Shown here: in pieces, positions 19,101-34,100 of the stretch
How the letters are laid out: the number at the start of each line of letters is the position of its first letter
Position numbering within the stretch: position 1 is the stretch's first letter
Origin: Gibbula magus
Lineage: Eukaryota > Mollusca > Gastropoda > Trochida > Trochidae
Assembly: GCA_936450465.1 (NCBI GenBank)
Contig: OW388296.1
Coordinates: 47,815,750 to 47,879,749, forward strand
Direction: 5' to 3'
DNA: 64,000 nucleotides
Notes under the pieces: model-generated
What the model was told of the DNA's origin: nothing
Databases searched by the model: none
The model's input: only the letters and a program-made list of their open reading frames with translations
Translations under genes and position numbers: made by a program

Positions 19101-22100
19101 GTTATGGAACATATTTTACATTTCTCATCAAATACCATGTATATATCTCATATACATTTCTACTTCACCCAAAGAGATATGCATTGTTAATGTCAAATGT
19201 TCTATCTATTAGATTTAACAAATTATGCACAGTTCATAACTGAGGTTAATATTATGAATAACGGTAACGGTGTAAGAATCTACATCAAAACATCGCACTC
19301 CTGCAACAACAAAGTTGTATATCCATCGAACTCTTTCTCCTTCATTATAAATGTAGCATCAATAATCACCTTGCTGTATCACAGACATCTTATTTTTACG
19401 ATAATGTCATAATTAAAATAATTATTTCAATGAGTAGAATAACATGTTATTTCACTCAGTGAAAATCAGGTTTTATTTCAACCAATAAATGCTGTATTTC
19501 ATGTCTGAAATACGTATGTATTGGATAACAAAGAGATTTTTGTTTCACTCAAGTATGTCTAAGACACACTTTTCTTCATCTAAACCCCAAAATATTTTAA
19601 CCAAAATATTTCACCAAGAATATAAGGGAAAAAAATTATTCAAATTCACATCCTGACTCAGAATCGGAAATTGACCCTCAACAGTTCCGAGTTAGACGCA
19701 GTATGTGACACTAACGATCGTAACACAACACGAAGCTATTATCTTCCAACTGATTACAATAGCAGTCTATTGTTCCCTTGCTAATAGTACAGTAACTGGT
19801 CACGAGTTTGTTAGTCTGTGTTTACTAATGTGTACTGTCACTAGATAGTGTGAGTAAGATGTAAATGATATGTAAATTTATTCGTCAAGAAGTCATGATC
19901 CAAAATATTCTGTTTACCAATGCATACTTGTATAAGAATGTATGGTAGATAAATTATTAATAAGCATATAAGAAGTTCATGTAGCTTATTGGTATTCAAA
20001 TCAATTCAGGGTAATTAAATTTTAATTAGACATAGTGTTGATAGTCAAATCTCAAAATAATATTTTCGCCACTCTAGGGAGAACATGCTCTTTATATTTC
20101 TTAGATTTTACACAAACTAAAAAATACAGGAAGATGTCCCCAAAAAATATGGAGTATAATAAATAAAATTTTATTAACATTAGAAATATCTGATTTGTTG
20201 GTTCATTAAAATGTTTGAATAACTCCATTTGCTTGAAACATACAGTATGACCTGGTAACTTTAATATGAAGGACTTACATTTGGTCACCTGACGTAAAAA
20301 GCAATAAAGTGTTTTGTTACTAACGCATGTTTGTGTATTATGATGTCACTGTTTACTAAATTACAATGTCGTTATTACACATTGTTTAATACCATCACAT
20401 GCTGCTGATTGACGCAATGTCAAAATCGTTAGGAAATTATGTCAGTAACATGGCGACAATATTTTGTATCTTAGTTGGCTTTCATAATCATCTCAAGCCA
20501 GTAAAATACTGTTCCCAAACTCACTCTCGCTCGAGCAATTGAACAAATTTGCACTTATTTCGTAAATGTCATTTAATACAAATCAACCTTGATCCGAGGA
20601 ATATACTTTGCAAATAATTCATCTACCGGGGTAAGAACTGGTTCTGTAGATACCTCTCCACAAGGTCTGAGAACACCCTGTATGGGCCTGTGTTCTGTAC
20701 CAGTTTATTCCAGACAAAACCCAGTCCCTAAGCTGACCAATCAGATCATTGTTTTAATCGGTCGCCATTTTGAAAGCATTCAGAATCATTCACTGACATG
20801 TTCCTCATGTTACGGAAACCAGGGAAAGTATGGCTGTTGGGATTTACTTGCCCTTAGCTTCTTGCACCGAAAGCTTTTGTGGGACGTTCTGTGATTGGCT
20901 ACCTTCATAGCATCAGTTCATGCGAGCCTACAGCCTTTTATCAGACGTTTTGGCGAGGAAACCTCCGAATGATGCAAGTTCGTATCCCGGTAGAAGATGC
21001 ACTATTTTGCAATTCTTATTCATCAGAAAAGGGTTGATTTCACTCAGACTGCACATGATCATTTATTACCACTATATCAAGCCTGCCAAAAATAAATTCA
21101 TCACCTGAACTTATTTTAAAAAAACTTTCTTTATTTAAATAATTTTAAATTATATGACAATTATTTTCAATAAACTGCCTCTGTTTGCAGAACAACAACA
21201 GAGGGGGTTACAATGTTGGGGATGCCACCGACAAGACAGCCGGAAATGACGAGGGGAAACAGTACAGAATGGTAAGTATTATCAGTATGATAAACAAAAA
21301 TGCAACTGCTGTATTTATCCAGGGAGTAGTATATCCAGGTGTTGGATATTGCACAAAATTTTAAATACATACGGTAGCCTTTGTATTGCGATAATACTGC
21401 AATATATTGAATGAATTTTGTTTTAAAGTTTTACACCTACAAATGCTCTTTAATGTTATATTTTAGATGAAATACCTTTCAGAACTTTCAAATTACAGGA
21501 TTTTTCTCAAAAAAATCAAAAGCAAATTTGTAGATGCAGTAGATTCCAAAACAGCAACTTTCACTTGCACATCTATATCCAGTTATGAAATACTAAAGAG
21601 TATCAACATCAAGATGATATAATAAAATGACCAGTCAGCAAGTGTGGAGGTCAATTCATGAACCGGTCAGTATGGTTCACCTCCAAAAGACATCTTCAAA
21701 GACACCAGTCAGAAAAGGTATTAGTGGTGAATTCATGGACACCCAGTAGATCTGTATAAGTACAAATAACTGTTATATCTGCATATTTATCATAAGTTTA
21801 TTTGTGTAATATTAATCAACTAGACTGGACGAATTTGTTTGATAATTAATCACTCACTTACAACTTCTTTCTGAAGAACATCTAGAAATGCTGACATTAC
21901 CGGTACATAGAACAACTTAAATACATCTAAGTTTCAGATAAAGATTCAGATCATTCAAACTGTTCAAAATTGACTTATTCATTATAGATCCTAAAAAGGC
22001 TCTCTCGATACACATTGTAAAAATTCATGAATGTTAAATACTATTGAGATTATTCAAAGTCATAATGTACAAGGAAAAATACAATATTTAAAACCTATCA

Positions 22101-25100
22101 ATTAGCCTGGTTTCTAAATTAGCTTTTAAAAATCTCTAATACCGATCATCAGAGGAAATAACCTATTAACCTATTGAAGGAAGTGCGTATATATATACAT
22201 GTACGTAACAGTCACGGCTGGAACTGATGAATATTGTATAAGTGATTAACGCTGACCTAGATACTGACTCCATTTGGTGTCTTTGGTGAGGAAAATTTGT
22301 CAATCGATATGATCAAGGACATATATGCTGACAAGATTCAATTGACATCCTTGAATTCATTTTCATTGTATCATATTATTGTTCATTTATTTTCATTATT
22401 TATTTTAAAGTTCCCTTTTGATTGAAGCATTTCTTACTTTTTTAAATAAAGTTTATATAAATAATAATATAAAATTAATTTATTATTCTAGCAAGACTGT
22501 TAATAAATGGTTGAATTTATCTTTTTAAATAATATAATTAAAAAAAAATATATTTTTGAAGTTTCATCCTATTTTTTTTCCCTTTCTTATTTTCCTTCTT
22601 TTCCTAATGAAGAAAATATTTAGTTAGTGTTTATTTGAGAAACAAAAGTGATAAATATCATATCTTCAGTCAAAACCCAGTAACAGTAAGTATTATATCC
22701 AACAAAATGAAAACTGATGCTCACAACAAAATGTCTACAATCTTGGTAAAATATGTGTTACCTAACTAGGTCGATAACTTGTGCAATCTCTTTTCATGAA
22801 TAATGATGTTATGGATCAGGTATTATTATAATTACCTCACTGATACTGTATTACTATAATTCTGTCATGGATAGAGTATTATTATGACCTCATCAAGGAT
22901 AGGTATTGTCAAGACGATGTCATGGATGATATCCCATCACTGCTGTCACGACTATAGCTTTCAAAATATCTCTCTTTGAAATATGATATGGGAGAGAAAC
23001 ACATCCCTCCAACCATGACCTAAACTGTGTTGACTGTGTGTTTGAATAAGTTAAAGGCGCTGTAGCACGTTCTCAGCTAACTGAGATAAAGTATTCTCAC
23101 GAAAAGGCCAATAAGTGTTACCAATGACTAAGTAAATCTCCTGAATCAATAACAAGATTTTGAAAACCAATGTACATGGTTCGGTTAAGCCATGCGAGTC
23201 CATTTCCCATCAAGCAGCCATTTTTATGTTCACATTAAAATGGCCGCTCGAAGATAGATCAAGAAGTGATCTGACTGATGTAGCGATACCTAATCACTCA
23301 AATTAGAATTTTAAATTCGGTACAAAGATAGAATGGTCAACCACCTTGCTGTCTGAAATCTCAAAATCGCATATGATGTACACATCTACCTCTCACACTG
23401 ACGAGTTCCACAAAGTAGTCACTTTATACGTCACACCATTTTGTACCAATACTGATAACCGTGTTCTAAGTAAACAGCTTATCGAGTTGTGTAATGAGAT
23501 ATTTTACTCACAAATGTAACAATATATGATATAAGTTTCATAATTTTAATGATTTTGAGAAAAAATAATATGCAAAAAATGTGCTACAGCGCCTTTAAAG
23601 AAAAATATGTTTTTTTCAAATAATGATCCTACTGAGAGGTTTGTTAAGTCAAATATCATTACTCAAATGCTATGTAGAGTCATTGAAAAAGAAAGCATAG
23701 CTATATGAAAAAGCTTAAGAAAACTGTCAATGTCCTCTCTAACAAAGAGAGTATTAAATTATGTCACTGTGTAAATAATACAGGGGAATGGGAATAGAAT
23801 GAGGTGTTATCTATTTGAGGCTTGCTAGTGCCTAAAATTTAGTCGTAAATGGCAAAAGAAAAAAGTTAAGGGGACTGATGACATCCGGCAATATATGGAA
23901 AACACGTTTCGTACATTGTATTTCTAACAGTACAATGATATTGCCTTACCCCGACAGAAATTTGATCAGCTACATGTTCAGATATATTACACAACACGAT
24001 CTTTGGATGTATTACGCTCAAGGTTCATCACATTTTTCTAGGCCACAGGCCACAGGCCCAGGTACATACAATTTCAATGCACAATTACAAAATAAGTGAT
24101 TCATACAATTTTATAGCATACAATATGTATTTAGGCAAATTCATGTAAGTAATTTGGTGATTTGAAGACACAGTTCAATAAGGAGTTACTATAGAACTAA
24201 TAAATATATTTCTTTCTTAAGTCGGAAAATGAAACTGTCGGCTACATGATCAAATTAATTTTGCAACATGATCTTTTATCCTGAAAAATGATGCTTTGGA
24301 TAGGTTCATTGTATTACAGAAACTGTCATGTGATATATGTGATATGAGAAAGCTTAAGCAAACTTTCAGTATACTCTATAACCATATTTGAAACAGTGTC
24401 ATCAACGTGTTTGGATTAATTACGCAAAATGTTCTTTTTCTTAATGATGTCAAACAGCATGACTGGTTTCCATTGTCAGTCACTGTAATATGATTGAGGA
24501 AGTGACGCAGATATCACAACGCTCCTTATAAGGGCATTGTATACACTGTTGTATGCTGTGTGACAATGCAGAAAGATATAAGCCTTTGTATAGCAAGATA
24601 AGTGTTGGTGTTACGCTTCATTGATTTTAACGTCTCTGCTTCATGGCTATGTAGTGCAATGTTAATGGATTTATAATTCATGTATGTCCTCATGTGATAT
24701 GACACATAGAATTAAATATCAAAGTTATTTATAACCCTTAACATGCGGGTCCCGGAATTATCCGGGCGGGCTATAAGCGATTCGTAGGTACTCCAGTACG
24801 GATCCCGGATCGCTTACTTAGAAGAATTCACGCCTGTCTATGTACTGGGCTAGCCTCCATACCGGGTCCCGAGTCGATTGTTTCCGCGACTCGCTGCATG
24901 AGAATGGCTGTATTTATGCCTCGAAGCCCGCAATGAGAATAAAACTTTCTTCAGTGTCTGGTCAGAACGTCCAGCAAAATTCACACCAATTTGCGTGTGC
25001 ATTGTTGACCCGTAACGCATCGATAATTAGCTTTACAAAAGGCCAATTTTGTCCTGCTTCTCTCCGATGGCTACACTGCCCGGCGGCTAATTAGCACCTA

Positions 25101-28100
25101 AGTGTCTGCACTGCCCCGGGGTGAGATAGGCCCGTACAGGCTTATCTGTCTCGCATCCCGCCACATGGGCAGATAGCCTATGCTTATCTGTCTCGCATCT
25201 CGCCACATGGGCAGATAGCTTCTAATTACGGGAAGATATTGCGATAAGCTACCTTTCTCTCGCACTTCGTATCATATGAACCAATTGGTTGTTTTCATTT
25301 TTTTTTATACCAAAATAAAGAGGAAAGAATGGCCTTTATTCCCATATAAAAATCGCAATTGCGCTAACATAACTGAAAATACAGCAATCGCACAGAGATA
25401 GCCGACTTTCGCACTTTTGAATTTTGATACATGTGGCGCATTTACCCCAACATGCCTCGGCGCTCTATTTCTAAGAAACTACTTGGGATATTTTCATAAT
25501 TTTTTTATCAGTATATAGATAAAAGAATTGTCTTCAATTCCATATAAAATACGTGTATTTTCGGCAATAACTTTTGATGCGCCAGGTGTCGCGCAGAAGG
25601 TGATATTCGGCTTTGAATAAGTGGCGCTCTTAGCATATACCATCATAACGGGCTTTATAACTTGTGAACCGCAAGTCCGATTTTTATAATTTTTACATCA
25701 TTGTAAAGAGAAAAACATTGTCTTCAATTCCATGTATAATGCGCATGTTTTCGGGAAGAACTCTGCATGCGCAAAGCGCCGCGCCAAAAGGTATAATTTT
25801 CGCACTTCATAACTTTTGAACCGCAAGTCCGATTTTTATAATTTTTACTTCATTGTAAAGAGAAAAACATTGTCTTTAATTCCAGATATAATGCGCATGT
25901 TTTTGGGAAGAACTATGCATGCGCGAAGAGCCGCAATATTGATGTACGCATAAGTGAAGAAGTATGATAATATATAACTAAAATACTGTTCTTTTGATAC
26001 GCAAATATAGAGCTTTATAAACGATGAACAACTGTCATGACGGAATTTTGTTTCCAGTTTTGGAAAAAAAATTATAACATAAAAGTGAAAATATATTTGA
26101 GTACGGGACCCGCCGCTCGGGGAAAAGCCTTTTCGTGGGAATATTTTCTCAGGAAAATATTTCACTTTTCGGAGTTTCTAAAAATGCGTGAACATTTTTG
26201 TTACTGATGCCATTTGCGAAAGGTTTTTATTTCTAAAATTCAAATGCGAGGGCGCACCTTTCCAAACCATTTGAATTGAATTTATTATTTTATCTTTTAC
26301 ATTATTGAATAAAAGACGTTTCATTCAATAATATTTGAAGAATTATTTATATGTGTAGCGGACTGAACTGAGCAGATGGAGAATTTGATTCCTCACCACT
26401 TTTATTACCAAAGTTCTTTTGTATCACAATTACTTTTTTAGGTATTAGTTTTTTCGTGAGCAGGGGAATTTCCGACGGGATTCGCCATGACATAATGAGA
26501 AAAAATTCCCATGAACATGGGCGTGGTCCGTCATCTTCGGGACCGACCCACAAGTATAAATATCTACCGGGGGGTGCGCGGACCCCCCCGCTTTTGGTCG
26601 CCACCCCCCAAACTTTTTGTGCAAATTATTTTTTTGTTTCTACTTTGAAATAAAGGTTCGTGTCATTCCGAGGTATGAAGGTTTCTGCTATATATGTCGA
26701 GAGGGCATGGGAACCCATTCCCAATAGAATCCGGGGTTCGTCCCATAGGATTGTTCCTCGGAGTCTCTCGTTCTCAAAAGAGAACATGGGAAACCTGTCC
26801 CGCGATTGAATCCGGGGTCCGCCGCGGAAGACGGGGACGGGAATTCCCGGAGAGCATGGGAGTATGCTCCCATGGGTCCGGGCTCCGCCTCGAGAGACCG
26901 CTCCTTGGATGCTCTGCTTCTCGAAAAGAGAAGTCATTCGGCAACTGACAACCCGAGCTTCCCTGACATAGTAGTTTATTTTCCGGGCCTCGCGCCCGGT
27001 GCTACACGTCGCCGAGGAAATCAGAAAATGGTCCGTTTGACATATGCGTCGGAAAAATCGGCGCGATGTCAGAAGCCGTCGGCGCCGTCGGCGCTTGCGG
27101 CGCAGTCGTCCTAGATGCGCCGGGAGGTTCTGAAACTGGCAAATGAACGTCCATGAAGCTCACATTCATTATCTCTGTATGTTTATTGTCTCTAATCACA
27201 TGTTATATGTTGCATACATCTAACGCATTTTCAATCATTTACAGGTTGAAGCAGAATGCTGCGCGGACGTGGACGCAAGGCCCTGCGACGGCCTAGGACG
27301 TTGCATACTAGGACACGCAGCTTTGAAGCCGTTACAAGCGACGACGACTTCATCAACGAGATCCATGCTGATGAAGCCTCTGATATGGAGTCAACTGACA
27401 GTGATGGTAGCAGTGGTTTAGACAGTGATGATGCATATGATCGGGACACTGTAATAGATAGTGAACATGGTGACACAGATGCTCTGAGTGATATAGAGAC
27501 AGAGATTGCCAGAAAGATTCTAGCCGCCGGTAATTCCACCGAAGAAGACTTTAGTGGTTTTGAGGAGGAGTTTGCCGAAATACCACAATATAATCATGAT
27601 AATTCACAGACGTTTGATGAGTGGGTGGATGGTCCGCGGCCACGTGTAAACTTGCCTTTCACTGGTCAAACTGGGTTGCGCCAGTTCATAGAACTTCCTG
27701 AGAACCCTGAACCTATTGACTTTTTCAATTTGTTTATACATAATGATGACTATGAGGATATGGCAACGGAAACCAATAGATATTTCAAACAAGCAATGGA
27801 GGACAAAATTCTAAGACCCCGTTCAAGAATGCAACAGTGGCAAGACACTAATGCAGAAGAGATGAAGGTATTTGTAGCCATGACAATTGCCATGTCATTG
27901 GTTGTGCAGAGAAACTTTGCTGATTACTGGTCAACAAGTGATGTTACCTCAACGCCTTTCTTCGCCAAGTGCATGCCCCGAGACAGGTTTTGGCTTCTTA
28001 TAACCTACCTACACTTGGCTGACAACAGGAGGATGCCGGGCCGTAACACCCCGTGCTTTTCACCAATAAATAAACTGGGACACTTGTATAACCGGATAGT

Positions 28101-31100
28101 TCACCGTTTTTCAAGAGTGTATAAACCGCATCAAAACATTTCAGTCGACGAGGGCATGGTGCCCTGGAAAGGTAACTTATCTTTCAAAGTTTATCTTCCC
28201 GACAAGCCTAAGAAGTATGGGATAAAGGCTTTCATGTTGTGTGACTCGCACAACGGATACGTTTGCAAGTTCAAACTCTACACTGGAAAAACGAATGAAC
28301 CGGTTTCTGAAGGTGGCAAAACTTATGATGTAGTCATGGACTTGGTGAACGACTACGTTGGACAGGGGCATCACATCTTTATGGACAACTACTATTCGTC
28401 CACAAATCTGTACATAAATTTGTGAGAGCGGGGAATAGGTGCCACGGGGACGTTGAGAGCCAATCGAAACTTCCTGATTCAGTCAAGAAACCTAAAAAGA
28501 AAGCCAAGCAAGGGGACATGACAGTTTCTCACAACCATGGCCTACTCGTTCTTCGCTACGAAGATAGAAAATCAGTGCTTCTCATGTCTACTGTTGAAGA
28601 TACACAACTTGAACAAACAGGGAAGAAGAACCGGGCAACAGGGGAACCAGTTCTCAAGCCGCGCATTGTAACAACGTACAACAAGTACATGGGAGGTGTT
28701 GATCGGGCCGACCAGATGTTGTCGTACACGCCGTTCCGAGTGAAGACCCTGAAGTGGTGGAAACGGGTTTGGTTTCACGTTCTCAACGTTGCCATGTTGA
28801 ACTCTTACATCGTTTATAAAGAATACAGCAAAGATAAACCTCTAAAAACAAGTCGGGAATACAGGAAGGCTTTGGCGCAACATATAGTAACATTTGCGGA
28901 CAAGGAACAAGTTCCATCACTTTGCAGACGTCCCCGTGGTCGGCCGAGCACGAGCGACGAGAGTGTCACTCGTCTTCATGGACGTCACTTTCCGACGAAG
29001 ATTGAGCCTGTCGGAAGGAAGAAAAACGTCACAAGGATGTGTGTGGTATGCTCTAAGGCAAAACGCGCCGTCCTCGCAAAACAGATTGAAGAAGGCAATG
29101 GGCCAGCAAGGAAGAAAAAACGAGTAGGCAGAGAGTCTTCTTATGAATGTACAGATTGTAATGTTTCTCTGTGCGCCGCACCATGCTTCAAACTGTACCA
29201 CACCGCCACTGACTATTCCAGGGCTTACATCACTGCCACGGAAAAAGAAAGAAATGAAGAAGGGAATGAAGAAGAAGAAAATTGAAAGTAAAGAGAGCCG
29301 AAGTGTGGACTAGTATATACACATTATATACATACCTTGTTAGGTCCCTAAAGCTGTTCTGCGCACAACCGCAGGTAAATATTGTGTATATTTGTACATA
29401 AATGCATTGTTATTTCATTGTAATACATGTCATTGCAAATAAAATATTCTTTATTTTATCAAAGAGACAGAGAAAGTGAATGCGAGCTTTCATTGGAAGT
29501 TCAGCCAGAACCGCATCATAAAAAAACACCCATAAATGCTGAACCGGGTGGCCGATTTTCATAAAACTTACATGGGGTAAAGAGGAAAGATTCGGCTTTG
29601 ATTCAATATAAAATTTATACATGCGCACGAAAAACTAAAGTTGCGGCACGTGCCCCGATATGCGCGATAGTCAAAAAGTTGCCTCAAAGTACCGAGGGTA
29701 CCTTCATTTGGCACGCTATAGCTTCCGAACGAAGTTGCGCATTTTTTTTCTTTTTACATCATCGTAAAGAGCAATAAATTGTCTTCAATTCCATGTATCA
29801 CATGTATATGCGCAGCGAAAAATAAACATGCGGCAAATGATGCGCCAGATGTCGCAAAAAGTTAGTTTTTCAAAAATGAATTTTCTAAGTACTGGGGGTG
29901 CCTTCCTTACGCTCTTCATATATTGCGAACCATTTGACGTATTCCAATAATTTTTATATCATTGTAAAGAGGAATAAATTGTCTTCAAGTACATACGTGT
30001 TTCGCATGCGCGCGAAATAATTTACGATTTTATAAAGCTGGAAATAAAGACAAACTTTACACCGCGCAACATGTATTGCGTTCGCCGCGGTGATTAGTGT
30101 ATGCTGTGCTCATTAGTACCCATTAGTTCCACGCGCGCTCGGCTCTGGCACCCTCGAGGAGGTCTCGAGGAGGTCTCGAGGAGGTAACGGTACTGTAATT
30201 AGCACAGTCCCGGGGGGACCAAGCAGTGCCAGTAACTTGGTGCGCGTCGGGACCATTCACGTGGTACTGTCGGGGTAGCGTCACTCTCCTTTGGTTGGTT
30301 ATATTTTCTGAACCATAAGTCGTATTCTAATAATTTTTACGTCATTGTAAAGAGGAATAAACTATCTACAAGCACATATAAATTTCGCAATATGCGCGCT
30401 CAGGAGTTTTGATTTCATGAAGCTGGAAATAAAGACAAACTTTAGATGACAATAGAATTATAACCATAGGTCGCATTCTAATATTTTTTATATCATTGTA
30501 AAGACAAACATCTGGTCTTCAAGTCCATATAAAAATTTCAGTAGCGCGCTCCAAATTCATGATGTTATAAGGCCCGAATTAAAGACAATCTTTACAAAGT
30601 AATAGAAAAGTAAAGAAAAATCGTAAAAAAATAATTCAAAGATGCGGGTATAAAGCAACCATTTGTGTACGGGTGCCGCGACTTGAATTTGTATTCAACG
30701 CCCGTATATAGCCCGTATTCGCCATGTAGATGCGGTATATTTCGTAAAAACGGTACCGGAATCGCCGCCTGGAAATTCCGCCAGCAGAGCTCGTTAGTGC
30801 CTAAGCTCAAACTACTGCTGCGAGCTGCGAGCCTGTAAATTCCGCCACAGGGGCTAAAAAGGGTAAAATATATATACGCAACGTAAGGGTTAGGATATGA
30901 GTAAGGCATGTGATTTTGGAATTTGAAAACAATTTCATAACTGACATAAAAGATTTGATATTTTTCTTAACCTTCTATTAGCCACAGGCAGATAAATCAG
31001 CCCAGACTGACTGTTTGTATTTAGTATGAAACGGTAACAAATGACCCTTGGTCATCTCAAATCTTTAAAATTGTCCTTTAGGCTTTTCTAAATATATTCT

Positions 31101-34100
31101 TACTCTGTTATCAGGTTGATCTAGATAACGTGTAATTACACAATAAAGAAGTTGTTATTCAGAAATCCGGCTTTTCTTATGTATTTCACATTTAAATGCC
31201 CTCAAAAGACTAAATGTTTTAGGCCATTATTCAACAAACCACATGATACCAGTCTTAAGTCATTTTACTAAGAGTTAGGCTATGAAACACTTCCATCATG
31301 TTGAAGGTAGAATTCATCACGAAATTATTTTATTGCGTGTTCTCTGGATTATAATGACATTCTCCCTGCAGAGAAAGTTTATACCATAAATGCAATTGGA
31401 ATTTTCTTAGCATCTAGAAAGATAACTTTGTGAGTGTGTGTGAATAAAAATGATCAAATGTTTTGAATCGTATAGCAGTAAGTTTTCAAATCCTATAATC
31501 TTTGTTTAGCTCCTGTATTTAGGATCACAATTCATATTGTATAATTGATTGGCTTTATATGTAATATAACAGTGTATAACATAAGACCTGTTCGACAGCC
31601 CGTGGTTACTTTTGGTCTGGGCTGGCAATTTTTTAAAGTTTATGTTTATTTGTACCATGAAAGTTAATAAAATCATACTTTTGGGTAGATGACTTTTCAG
31701 GCTTATTTCATACACTGAATAAAAATCTAAATTTAATTTTCAAACTTTTTACCTACAAACTTTAAAATTTCTTATTTTTTGTATATTATATTATTTACAA
31801 TATTCTTACTGTTAAACAATGATAATGGCAACATATAAAATAATTTAAACTCAACATTTATTTAGAATTAAGTGCTTTTGCAAGACGTTGTCCTTTTAAT
31901 TTATTTTGGTGGGTTGTATTGAACCCTATTTACAAACTGGAAAGGATTAAAAAAGTTGAGCCTTATATTCATTACAGACTCCCTATTGAGCCTAAATTGA
32001 CTGTTAAATCACTTTCTCTGTTGTTTATTCACAAAGATATATATATGCATACATGGGCTGATTTCAATAAAATATTGTGCACTTTTTAATAGCAATAGCA
32101 AGTAACTTTAATGGTTGATTTCCTCACAACAAACGTGCAGTTACCTGGGTTATTACTCGTTAAGCTTTTGACCTTTTACAACCCTTTCGCTGGAATGTAG
32201 GTAATTCCCCCCTCTCACATGTTACAAGTCACACCCACATGGCAACACATTTAATCATGGGTTTGTTTGCATGATCATGTATGCCACAGACAGCTGACAC
32301 ACCATGGCACTAGACTGATGGGCTCCATGTGCTTTTTGATAACAAACATTTTTAAATTGATAAAATTAAATATTTGAGCTGGTTAGCTACAGTTTATATT
32401 TTACACTGCTGAAAGATATTAATTATTTATTTATTAATTTTTTATTGAATTTAAAGTCACGCTGTGTTATGTCAAATGTTGTTTTGTCATCATGTGTTGT
32501 GATGATTGGTCTAAAACTGTTCATAAAAGCTACATATCAAATCAGCCATGATTCTGACTTAAAGTAATATTGACTAACATCACTAAAAATAGAAGTTAAC
32601 ATCATGATGTCATGCTTCTGTTCTCTTGAAATTGTTTGGTGCCTGACTCTGAGGGTGTGGGTTCGAATCCTGCTTACAACTCATCCAGACAGAAATACAA
32701 GAATTTGTACTATTCCAGATAGTGTGATCCCAAATAGGACGATTTCATAATGCGAATAATTTTGTCTCGTATTGCTCAGAAAAAAGAATTCCCTTGCCTA
32801 AATTTGTAAATACATTTAAAGCGAAAGATCTGTCAGCAATATCCGCCATCTTGTTTATTTTGTGTTATGTGAAATACTATTTTTACAACTTTTTAATAAT
32901 AAAACAGAATGTCATTAACAGAGTGTTTTCTTGGTATTGTATTGAATAATATCTATTTTCACAATATTCAAGTTTGGCTTATTATCCCCCGCCACAACGA
33001 AGTTGGCGAGGGATATAGAAATGAGCTCCATCCGTCCGTCTGTCTGTTTGTCTGTCTGTCCGTCTGTGCGTCCGTCTGTGCGTCCGGGCTTTTCCATTCC
33101 GGCCTCAAACTTCGAAACTATTCAATATATTTTGCTGAAACTTTGTACAGGTATCAACCAAGTAGTCTAGATGTGCCTTTTGCTATATAGAAATTTTATC
33201 ACTTATGAGTTATGAGTTATACCAATTTTCAAGAAAGTAAATGCATTATATATTCAAAATACATAAATATATTCAAAATTCCTACATAGCGGGGGATATG
33301 GCCGACTCTGTCTGCTTGTTTTTCTACAGTTCTACAAATCAGGGGATGTTGTTGACCAACAATTTTACCATGAAATCACAGGATATTACTTTGATTCACA
33401 GAAATACTTCCAAAGCGGTGAAGGCAGCGCTAAGAGTTACCTCAACCTCGAATGGACCAATCAGCACGGATGTGGCGGAGACGAGGACGGAAATCCGCAG
33501 AGACAGAACTGTGCTCTCATACTACAGTACATGTGTCAGGACGAAGTAGATTCTCCTACAGGTAAACATCAGGAATAGAAAACAAAATTACTTTATTGTT
33601 TATTTTTTATCAATCTGAACCAGAAAATGTTATTTTATCTTTATAAAATGTAAATGAGTCCTTTAATTCTGGAGTAAAGTGAATATATTTAAATCTTTCT
33701 TCATTCACGTTAAAATTTTGATGTCTCTGGTTTTGATTGCGTGCTGTGCAATATCAGAAGTAATTGTTTAACTCATAGTATTTTCAGATCTCAAGTTTTC
33801 CACAAAACAACTTAATTGTTAAATGTTAACCGTATCACAAATCTAATTATTAGTAGCACATACAGCTATCCGTTTCTTCATTCACTTTGAAATGATTGAT
33901 TTTGATCTAATGGTACCAGAAGTAATCTAATATCTTATAGCATTTTCCGATCTCAAGTTTCCCACAGATTTAATCATTAACCTTACCAAGGATGTTTTTT
34001 ATATGGAATAATTAGTAGGACATACAGTTAGGGCCTCAAATACCCCCAGGTAATGATCAAAACAATATGTTTATCATCTGTTAATTAACTAATATCTATT

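Larger units (their letters stand above)
24735..30889 (+). mobile_element. piggyBac-type transposon, full length, transposase broken
   Basis: The left end CCCTTAACATGCGGGTC and the right end (reverse complement CCCTTACGTTGCGTA) are short imperfect inverted repeats starting with the CCC expected of piggyBac. Flanks ATAA (24731-24734) and TTAG (30890-30893) are each one change from TTAA. The 6.15-kb element has GC-richer DNA than the surrounding intron, long subterminal arms (about 24.8-26.1 kb and 29.5-30.8 kb) and one transposase gene, broken by a stop and a frameshift. It sits in DD3-3b intron 2 in the same orientation as the gene. A 330-bp relic of its left arm lies at 39184-39518. Confidence 0.88.

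Noticed and set aside
26347..27199. Several overlapping open frames in the GC-rich 5' part of the piggyBac element
   Set aside because: Frames on both strands overlap and contain imperfect repeats without recognisable domains. They are expected in GC-rich DNA.
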